NCBI RefSeq assembly: GCF_937616625.2
Contig: NC_065570.1
Location: forward strand, 47,297,665 to 47,361,664
From: Mercurialis annua
Taxonomy: Eukaryota > Streptophyta > Magnoliopsida > Malpighiales > Euphorbiaceae
DNA: 64,000 nucleotides
Reading direction: 5' to 3'
Shown here piece after piece: positions 56,151 to 64,000 of this stretch (position 1 is the first letter of the stretch; each line of letters opens with the position of its first letter). Made by a program: the position numbers and the translations under genes. Under the pieces are notes generated by a model. It was not told where the DNA came from. It saw nothing but the letters and a program-made list of their open reading frames with translations, and ran no database searches.

Positions 56151-57124
56151 TTAGTCCCTCCCCTCCCTTCAGCCTTTGTTCAACTATTTATGGTTGTTTG
56201 CCTTGTATCCGATACTTGTGTGATTTGAGAGAGGATGGTTCTAGATGTACATGGCAAACTTTGCCTTGTTGTCTTATAAAATATCGCCACTTGCTACTTC
56301 TTATTCAAAAATTTAAAATGTATTGCTTCTTATGCTTCTGTATCCATACTATAACGACCTCAAAGGGCGTAGACGTTATGTCTTCTACTTTTAAACTGCC
56401 TTTGGAGAATACGGGTTCTTCAAATTCTATGGCCCTCGTGTCTAGTATAAAGAAGATCAAGTTTCGTATTCAAAGTCTGATCTTGGAGGCTTTACGTATG
56501 TTTCTAGGAGAGATGTATTCCATTCATCAATGCTTGTTTCACTTATTTATGGTTGTTGAATTGTGCAATCAACTTCAATATTTCTGGTACATTGCGATAT
56601 GCTCTCGGTGGGGTAGTGTCCATATCTTCTATTGATATGACTTCTAGTATAGTAATTTCTTAATAAAGCGCCATTCCTTTGTTCCAGTGGATTGATGCCT
56701 GGTACCTATATCTCCTTCTTATGACAAGATTATCATTTCTTCTAATGAAATGATGTTTGGTATAGCTTCTCTTTCTCATAGAGTGAATATTCTAAAAGCA
56801 TCATCATTTCTTCTTATTGGCCAAATGGATATAATCCTTCCTGCTCATCAAATGGATCGCTCAACTGGAACAATTCTTCTAATCAATCAGATCGTTCCTT
56901 CATATGGAACGACCTTTCTATTTTGTTAATTGGACATTTCCTTCTAAAAAGATCCTTCTTTTAATGATACTATACTTGATATACATGGTTGCGTATACCT
57001 TCTATTTTACTTTAGCTAGCTTTCTTTATACTGTATATGCCCATTGAGGCACAACTTCTAGTGTTCTTTCATGGTTGGGGCACTTATGTTTGATTTGAAC
57101 TGGCCCGCAGTCTTAGAACACTTT

Positions 57125-57514
57125 CTATTTATGGATCCATTTCTTCTTTTTTAAAAACAAACAACTTTCAGCTTCGGCGACATGTATAGCAAACATACCT
57201 TTTGGGAGTTTTTCTGGGTCATCCGCGTCATCTATATCATCTGCATCATTCGCGTCATCTGCGTCATCCGCGTCATTCGCGCCATCTGTATCATCTGCAT
57301 CATTCGCGTCATCTGCGTCATCCGCGTCATTTGTGTCATATGCGTCATCTGCATCATCTGCGTCATCCGCGTCATTTGTGTCATCTGCGTTATCCGCGTC
57401 ATCTGTGTCATCTGCATCGTCTCTCAGAATTAATTTTTGCTTCTTTCTCCCGCCTCTTGCTTCTGCCTTCATCTTTCTCCAGATCAACATCGCTCTATGT
57501 CTTCTTCTTTTCAA
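57125..57514 (-). CDS. Asp/Ala-rich acidic repeat ORF of the nested element
   Basis: A 129-codon minus-strand ORF: a basic start (MKRRRHRAMLIWRKMK, GGRKKQK), then about 70 residues of DAD/DDA/NDADD repeats, then a short ordered-looking tail (GMFAIHVAEAESCLFL). The repeat stems from a 9- or 18-base tandem array, which stays open in all three forward frames too. Codon use is therefore not proof of selection. If translated it would be a highly acidic disordered protein, perhaps a degenerate gag part. No known domain is seen. Confidence 0.3.
   Translation of the reverse strand: MKRRRHRAMLIWRKMKAEARGGRKKQKLILRDDADDTDDADNADDTNDADDADDADDAYDTNDADDADDANDADDTDGANDADDADDANDADDIDDADDPEKLPKGMFAIHVAEAESCLFLKKKKWIHK
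57225..57430. repeat. 9/18-base tandem repeat (GTCATCTGCGTCATCCGC type)
   Basis: GTCATCTGC and GTCATCCGC alternate for about 200 bases with single-base variants (CATTCGC, CATTTGT). All frames stay open, giving several overlapping spurious ORFs. Confidence 0.85.
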
Positions 57515-58849
57515 GGGATTTTGCCCTGTTGGTTCCTCCTGCCAATGGTATGGCTTCTTTTATTTCTCTCGAGGACTTCTTTCTCTTCTTTAGGTATGGG
57601 GATGATCTCTCAAACTCTTCCAATATTCCTTGGAATGTACTTAGCTATATTTGCATTCTTATCCTGGAATTACTCCGCCATTTGACTAGTTGTGAGTCAC
57701 TATGTATTTTCAGATTCTCCACTTTTGATTTCTTTGCTATTGATAACCCTGTTATAAGGGCTGCATATGTAAATTTTTATAAGTAAAAAGATTAGGTACC
57801 TGCTATGTTATTATTGGCGTTGAATTGGAGATGTATTGCGTACTCGATTAGTATTAATACTAATCCTGGTCCCGTTCCTTATTCGCTCGAGGATCCATCT
57901 CACAAATATTCCATGTGAGCTCTTCTTTCCTCTCTGATTCTTCTTGTTTTATGTCATCTCAGTGAAAAAGTAAGTTAGTGTTTGCTCCTTCAGCGTCTTC
58001 CACGACTTGGTCTTGACACCACGTTTTATTAATTGAAAAGACCAAATGATCAGCCTCCCTGATGTCTCAAGGTGATGTAGTGCTTTCCTCCGAGGATTTA
58101 TTTTTGACTTCGCAAACCTTTGTTTTCTTTTGTATCACAGGTTTGGAATTTGAGCGGATGTTTAGCTGCAAATATTGCAACATCAGCCTTCAAGAATTTT
58201 TTAATCTCTGCTCCTTCCTCTTCCACCTCTACGTCGTCTGGGAATGCTTTAGTAGATAGATTTTCTTCTTCTTTTATCATAGGCATGCAATTGTGCTCTT
58301 TTTGCCTTCCTTCTTTCTTTTATTTCATGAATGGATTTCTGCCTTCCTTCATTTCGTCCTTTAAGTTGACGTAGATCTTAAGTCTTATTTGGGTGAGTAC
58401 GGCTTCTGCGTCTACTGTCAGTGGTATGATCCACTCCTTTTTCTCGTTTTATATTTTTTCTTTTGGTGACGCCATATACATTGACATAGATCTTCTGTTT
58501 CTTTAATGAAAGCGCTCCTCTTGCGACCAAATATCTGGTGTGCATATGCTCCTTTTGTCGAGGTGTGCTTCCAGCCTTCTGCGGAAAGGGTGATGTTATT
58601 TCTTTTTTGAGTTATGATGAAACTCTTATCTTTAGGGGTTGAAAGGTGATTCTACTTGCATCTGCATTTGAAAGCATTTGTTCTCCTGGTGGACATTCTA
58701 CTATGCGTTCGCGTCTGGAATTATTCGTTCATCTGCGTCTGGGATCGTTTGTCCTTATGCATTTGTGCTATACATCTGCCTTTGGGATTTCTCCTCTCTC
58801 TATGTCTAGTATCCTTCGTCCTTTTACCTTTTTGCTATGCCTCCGCATT

Positions 58850-59250
58850 TGGGATTATTTGTCTATCTGCGTCCAGATTCTTTTTGTCTTCATGCATTTA
58901 TACTATGCATCTGCGCCTATGATTACTCCTCCATCTGTATCTGGGATCCTTCCTCTTCCTGCATTTTTGCTTTATATCCACGTCCGAGATCTTTTTGTCT
59001 TCATGCATTTCTACTATGCATTTGCGCCTATGATCACTCCTCCATCTCCGTCTGGGATCCTTCTTCTTCCTGCATTTTTGCTTTATATCTGCGTCCGGGA
59101 TCTTTTTGTCCTCATGCATTTCTACTATGCATTTGCGCCTATGATTACTCCTCCATCTGCGTCTGGGATCCTTCTTCTTCCTGCATTTTTGCTTTATATC
59201 TGCGTCCGGGATCTTTTTGTCTTCATGCATTTCTAGTAATCATTTGCGCC
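58850..59250. repeat. 111-base tandem repeat, about 3.5 copies
   Basis: The landmark GCGCCTAT recurs at 58913, 59024, 59135 and 59246, an exact 111-base period (37 codons). Each unit contains CTCCTCCATCTGCGTCTGGG and TTTTTGTCTTCATGCATTTC. The period keeps the reading frame on both strands. Confidence 0.9.
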
Positions 59251-59264
59251 TATGATCTCTCCTC

Positions 59265-59525
59265 CATCTGCGTCTTCCGTGTCTCAGACCAAGGGCATGT
59301 GCGCATTCTGCGTCTCCCCGACAAATGACATATGTGTCTTCCGTGTCTCAGACTAAGGGCATGTGCGCTTTCTGCGTCTCCAACAAATGACATCTGCGTC
59401 TTTCGTGTCTCAGACTAAGGGCATGTGCGCTTTCTGCGTCTCCAACAAATGACATCTGCGTCTTCCGTGTCTCAGACTAAGGGCATGTGCGCTTTCTGCA
59501 TCTCCAACAAATGACATGGGCGTCT
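59265..59525. repeat. 62-64-base tandem repeat, four copies
   Basis: CTCAGAC recurs at 59283, 59347, 59409 and 59471. Each unit reads GTGTCTCAGACTAAGGGCAT, GTGCGCTTTCTGCGTCTCC, then AACAAATGACATCTGCGTC. The first unit differs by two bases in length. Confidence 0.88.
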
Positions 59526-59839
59526 TCTCTACGTCTTCCCTCCTTTTATTTGCTGAATGGCTTTGTACTTCTTTTGAACATCTACTATGTCTGCTCCTTC
59601 TGCCAATGGTATGGCTTCTCGCTTGTCTCATTTAGACTTTCTCTCTTGTCCGGGAGAGGCACAGTTTTCTCTTGCCTAGGATTTGGTTTCTTGATGATTT
59701 GAGGTTCTTTCTCCTTCCTTTAAGGTAAAGGCTCCAAAATCTGCTGCTTTTGTGTCTGCTATGTTTGCGCCTTCAACGTCCGGTGGCAAATACGGAAAGA
59801 CATACCCTGTTGACGCAGATGTGATTGTTCCTTCTGTGT

Positions 59840-60079
59840 TCAAGGACGGGAACGGGATAGGTCGAAATGGTATCTGATAACCATGATGTTACTGGTCATT
59901 CCAGCTACTGTACGCCGGTGGCCATTTTTTATGCATCTGCGTCCTGCTACCTCTGGTGGATTGCGGATCGGAAAAACCACTTCGTTTGTCGTAACTACAG
60001 AAGTTTGGTTATTCCTTGCAGCAGATGCTCCGTCCAAGATATTGACACCAGGTGGTGGTGGTTCATCGTGGTGATCCAT
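59840..60079 (-). CDS. gag-like N-terminal ORF of the nested element
   Basis: The minus-strand ORF opens MDHHDEPPPPGVNILDGASA about 60 bases after the primer site, where plant LTR-retrotransposon gag genes start. It continues FPIRNPPEVAG and loses its frame or reaches a stop after 79 codons. No capsid domain or zinc knuckle follows. It is best seen as a gag leader kept for RNA packaging or as a decayed gag. Confidence 0.5.
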   Translation of the reverse strand: MDHHDEPPPPGVNILDGASAARNNQTSVVTTNEVVFPIRNPPEVAGRRCIKNGHRRTVAGMTSNIMVIRYHFDLSRSRP

Positions 60080-60137
60080 GTTTCTTTCAGTAGTCGTAGA
60101 ACCAAAATTAGTTGATTTTTAGGAAAGAACAAATCGT

Positions 60138-60155
60138 TTCCCACAGACGGCGCCA
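60138..60155 (-). other. primer-binding site of the nested element
   Basis: On the minus strand TGGCGCCGTCTGTGGGAA begins three bases after the 5' LTR. The leading TGG pairs with a tRNA CCA end. I do not assign the tRNA. Confidence 0.7.
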
Positions 60156-60157
60156 AA

Positions 60158-60573
60158 TGATGGTTCTGCGAACGGTAGGATCTTCTCTTGTCAACCTGAG
60201 ATCACGAACACAGGTTAGAATGAGTCGGACGTTGTGTCCGACCACACTCCGATGCCCAAGTCAGATACCTTGTAAGGTTCAATGATAAATGACGTAGTTT
60301 AAAGAGAATGAATTAGAGTTTTTACCTTAACTTCCATGTCTATTTATAGGTATAGACTTTGATATTGACTTAACTTCAGGTTTCCTGTAGTAGAGTTCTG
60401 TTTAAACTCTTCTTATTCAGTTATAATGATGATCCCTGTAAGATAGGGATTTTGGCAATAAGTTAGTTACAACAGCTTAATCTTCAGATAAGGTGTCCGT
60501 GTCTGCGTATCTGTGTCTGCGTATCTGTGTCTGAGTCTACTTGTCTGCTGTCTGATTACTTGCGTATCCATCA
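60158..60573 (-). repeat. 5' LTR of the nested non-autonomous element
   Basis: Matches 55735-56150 with no difference that I could find. The TATA motif CTATAAATAG on the minus strand lies near 60344-60353. Confidence 0.93.
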
Positions 60574-61034
60574 AGACCCAAGTCTAACGAAATATTATTT
60601 TTAATAATCCATGTTCTCGGCCAAAGTGAAAACTACTCACCAAATAACTCAGCGTTATTAAAATCATTAAAGGCAACTAAGTCAAAAATTATCTTCCAGG
60701 TGAAATGCAACATCAAAAAGATAAGGTAAACAACATCATACCCAAGTATGAACTTAAACAAAATACCAATATAAAATTTCCCAAGAAATCAAAAGCAATA
60801 ATAATCACCCAAGTGAAACAACAACAATTTAAAATATTAGCATCAAATCAACATAATACAACTGACTCGACGCAATCCTATCGGTGTAGGCAGAAGGTTT
60901 TAAAAATTAGAAGATGACGTTTCAAAGACAAGACTCGAATCCTAATTCCGCAGTAGTTCCTAGGGCAAATTAACCACTTAACTTGCCAAACAATTAAACA
61001 TTTAACGCATAAAAGGCCTTGGTTTGAAACCAAA

Positions 61035-61046
61035 GCTCTGATACCA
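61035..61046 (-). other. primer-binding site of element E
   Basis: GCTCTGATACCA is the inverse of TGGTATCAGAGC, four bases from the 5' LTR, the same primer as element 1. Confidence 0.9.
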
Positions 61047-61050
61047 AATT

Positions 61051-63646
61051 TGTCACGACCCATTTTCATGAATCGTGACCGGCGCTAGGGTATGGGTATG
61101 GTTGTACCAAAACCCGTAGCTAGCCTTGCGGATAACCAGTTTATAACATTTAAAACAATGTACCTGCAGAAAACCACATGCTCGGGGGCAACCGAGACTT
61201 CAGCCTAATCTAGCAGTACAGATAAACAACATATATTTAAAGTACGCTTGTCTCAAAATAATCTCCAACAGTATGGCAATATAATATAATACCATAAACA
61301 ATGTAATCATGCCAAAGTTGATAAAATAATAGTTGGACCATTCCAACGATCAATAGTCTAAAATATAAACGTAAGACTAAGACATAAATAATCTAATACT
61401 ACTACTGCGGTCTAAGAGTTTAAAATAGTTCGACTCTTATTTCTAAAATAAAATAAAGAACCTCCGAGAATGAAGAAACGGAGATCGACAAATACTCAAA
61501 TCACAAACCTGGAAAATTTGGGAAAACAACGGGGTCAGATTTACTGAGTAGAGTTTATATAACCATTTACATTTATTAAGTTGAAAACCTTTAAAAACGT
61601 TTAATAAAACATTTTCATTATGGATTATCAATGAAACCCTAAACCACAATTCTAAATCCATTGTCGTGTCGGTGAGACGTATCTCAATAACCGATCCCCG
61701 ACTATCACTTAATAAATAGTGAGCCCAGGAGACGTATCTTCCACCGGTGCCCTCACTAAGGTGAGACGTATCACAAACCTACCTCAATACCATAATCATT
61801 ACCGGTGCGCACGCAGTCCCGATGATGCCCATCGAGTAGCACGTTCCATATCAAATCCACAATGCCGAAAACAGTTCAAAAGCTGCTTATACATATATAT
61901 ATACAAAATAATACGTTTGCTTAATAAAGAGGTAAATAGAGATATAAACTCACTGCTTGCTATTCCACGTGAAATTGGCAGGCAACCTAACTAACTCTGA
62001 TTCGCCTCTGAAGTACGAACAGTCGACGGGTCTAGACAAGGTATAAATCATAATTAAAAATAGACCCTAATTCTAGAGAGTACTAGACACCACATAGGAC
62101 TAGCATAAACAACAAATCACGGTAAAGCAAACCAGAGGAAACACAATATCTAATAAATTATAATGCACAAATAATACAAGTCTATTGAGTTCTCGCTTTA
62201 AAGTCTGTTTTGGAAAAATATTATTTAAATAATGTTTAAATAATAAAATAAATAAATTTACAAAATAGTTGGTTAGCCGAGTTACCGATAACTACCAAGC
62301 TACCTCACATGTCGGGCGACCCAAGTCTAACCCGACCCAATTATTTTATCAAAATTATATACCATAGTTTATAACTCTAAAATAGTACTTTTGATAAAAT
62401 AATAATTAAATATAAAAAACGGAACTCAATAGTCCAAATAAAATAACCAATAACCAAATTAATTATTTAACTAAAATAAGTTAAGAAAAATAATTAAAAG
62501 CTAAAACGTAAATTAGCCAAATTGGCACGTCAAGCCAATAATTTAAAATTGACAATTACCCAAGTAATTATTTGTTTAAAAAAAATATAATATAAATTAT
62601 TGTTCAAAATATAGTAATCAAAACAATTTAATTTATAAACCAAGCAAATATTATTTTCAGATTTTTGATTAATGCTATAAATTAGCAAACAACAACGGAA
62701 ACAATATTTAGAAGTTTGGTTCAAACGAAATATATCAAATCTTAAATCCTAGGTTAAATATGAACCAAACAATTTGAGACTGTGGAGCAACACTAAACAT
62801 CACATTATGTTATTAATTTATTATTGCCAACCATTACCCTTAAACTATTATGAATTAATAACTAATGGAATTATTATTGCCAACCATTAACCTTAACCAT
62901 TATGAATTAATAACTAAAGTAATACAGATCCACATGAACCACAATGACGTCTAAACAAATAAGAAGCGGCAGTCAACAAATTTTAGTTTAAAAATCGTGA
63001 ATTAATCTAACAAGCAAGCAAATATAGGACCTATATAACGAATCAATAACCATCAAACGAGATGCTCTAAGTAACGTATATAATCAACAAGGCACAAGGG
63101 GAAAATCCGACAGCAACCATACAAACATAACGCAGCCAAGAACATTCAACACGATGAATCATAACGGCGCTTAAACATATAGATTTTACATACCAAATTA
63201 AGATGTGACACGTAAGGATTGAAGAGGACAATATGAACTTATGCAACGGAGTAAGAGCCGCTTCAGTTTGATACGGATTTGAGAATGAATTAAAGGAATG
63301 GATGTTGTTGTGTCTCTAAGCGTTCGTGACAAAGAGGGTCGGCTAGGGTTTGTGTTATGAGAAAAAATAAAATTAGGGCTTAATCTGTTTTAGGAGGATT
63401 TAAATATAAGGAGGAAAAATAAAATAAAAGAAACGCAACACCTGCTGCCTAAGATTAATTAAAACTAGAACAAAATTGCATGGCCCATTTAGCTTAATGC
63501 ATGGGCCAAAAAAAAAAAAACAATTAAATTGCATGAGCCTTAGGTTTAATATTATACTTACTTATTATTCATATTTATTATTATTATTATTATCATTATT
63601 ACACATTAAATACGGAGAAACGTAAAAATAATTACGGGGTATTACA
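61051..63646 (-). repeat. 5' LTR of element E
   Basis: 2596 bases. It has 13 extra bases near 62568 compared with the other LTR, and the TTA microsatellite is broken by TCA at 63593. Confidence 0.9.
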
Positions 63647-63651
63647 AGCTC

Positions 63652-64000
63652 CTGGTCAATCTCAACACTCTGAGGCACAATCACGTGCGAAGGATCAGAA
63701 ATACACTTCCTCAACATAGAAACGTGAAACACCGGATGTACTAACGACATGTCTGGCGGTAAAACCAGACGATAAGCCACAGCTCCAATCCTCTCCGAAA
63801 TCTCATAAGGACCAATATACCTCGGTGCCAACTTTCCCTTGACACCAAAACGAACCACGCCTTTCATAGGCGAAACCCGAAGAAATATGAAATCACCAAC
63901 CTGGAACTCAATGTCTTTCCTCCTCGGATCAGCATAACTCTTATGCCGACTAAAAGCAGTCTCTAACCTCCGCTTAATCAACGGTACCTTCTCAGAGGTA
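63652..64000 (-). pseudogene. element D pol, integrase C-terminal part
   Basis: Read on the minus strand from the window edge: [20 protein letters not shown], then the GPY/F-like RYIGPYEISERIG and [12 protein letters not shown], ending SVEIDQEL at the AGCTC site. Only a few residues differ from the same part of element 1 (K to R, V to I, C to Y), and it keeps Glu where element 1 has a stop. The apparent ORF end past 63651 runs into element E's LTR and is artificial. Confidence 0.88.

Larger units (their letters stand above)
55735..60573 (-). mobile_element. young non-autonomous LTR retrotransposon nested in element E
   Basis: Two LTRs of 416 bases (55735-56150, 60158-60573) look identical by eye. 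The AGACC duplication (55730-55734, 60574-60578) is perfect. A minus-strand TATA box (CTATAAATAGACATGG), a primer site at 60155-60138 (TGGCGCCGTCTGTGGGAA) and a purine tract (56170-56155) show it runs right to left. The 4.0 kb interior has a short gag-like start but no protease, RT or integrase. It is filled by tandem repeats built on the word CTGCGTC. The superfamily is uncertain. Confidence 0.93.
49505..63646 (-). mobile_element. minus-strand non-autonomous Tekay-type LTR retrotransposon (element E)
   Basis: LTRs are at 49505-52087 and 61051-63646, with a perfect AGCTC duplication (49500-49504, 63647-63651). The primer-binding site is at 61046-61035 (TGGTATCAGAGC on the minus strand) and the polypurine tract at 52088-52100. 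About 4.1 kb of its own interior (52088-55734 and 60574-61050) has no gag or pol. Near the primer site it still matches element 1's leader (GGTTTGAAACCAAAGC; GACTCGACGCAATCC), and at the other end the TCGTCCTCGAATTTAA motif. It therefore looks like a large retrotransposon derivative that uses proteins of autonomous relatives. A second LTR element sits inside it. Confidence 0.92.

Noticed and set aside
56090..56635. 181-codon forward ORF across an LTR border
   Set aside because: It starts in the LTR of the nested element and runs antisense to its transcription across the purine tract; no domain is seen.
57202..57786. Forward His/Arg-rich 194-codon ORF
   Set aside because: It is a shadow of the GTCATC(T/C)GC tandem array, which is open in every forward frame. 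The element is transcribed from the other strand.

Overview
The window is AT-rich nuclear DNA of a flowering plant, almost certainly a eudicot. It has GT-AG introns, a plastid VIPP1 gene end, secreted eight-cysteine lipid-transfer-like genes and a dense stack of plant-type transposons. I cannot name the species. There are few host genes and most of the sequence is mobile or derived from mobile DNA.

Layout. (1) 1-3960: the last three coding exons of VIPP1 (+). (2) 3991-7053: a terminal-inverted-repeat (TIR) element with TAA target duplications, holding a MuDR-like N-terminal coding remnant. (3) 7057-10800: intergenic DNA with a tRNA-derived SINE and a decayed LTR-like stretch. (4) 10986-15065: a cystatin-fold-like gene (+). 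Its second exon is split by a 1.4 kb foldback transposon that left a perfect 8-bp target duplication. (5) 15707-17777: two Mutator-type non-autonomous elements. (6) 18373-20227 and 35205-37703: two copies of a segment carrying a DIR1-like lipid-transfer gene. Between them lies a LINE (20228-34397) split by a full-length Ty3/gypsy Tekay-type chromovirus (21506-32608). A Helitron interrupts only the right copy, so the left copy shows its empty site. (7) 37704-41862: intergenic DNA with a series of MITEs, several with clean target duplications, and a CACTA remnant. (8) 41863-64000: a deep nest of Tekay-family LTR retrotransposons. Here a plus-strand LTR is split by a TIR element, then by minus-strand element D. 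D's pol gene is split by a 14.1 kb minus-strand non-autonomous element E, and E holds a young 4.8 kb non-autonomous LTR element with indistinguishable LTRs.

How the parts relate. Host genes act separately: VIPP1 in thylakoid membrane upkeep, the DIR1-like proteins as secreted lipid carriers; the cystatin-like gene is probably disabled. Among the retroelements, gypsy element 1 and element D have almost the same pol. Element E carries matching LTR ends, primer-binding site and polypurine tract but no gag-pol, so it probably depends on them.

Most unusual signal. In two Tekay-type LTRs the promoter-side region (U3) carries five palindromes that alternate in orientation (CGTTCG, CGAACG, CGTTCG, CGAACG, CGTTCG). 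The core is conserved but the arms differ between copies while still pairing. Arrays of a different word in the same style sit inside three unrelated TIR transposons of this window. All calls are from reading the sequence; no database search was run.
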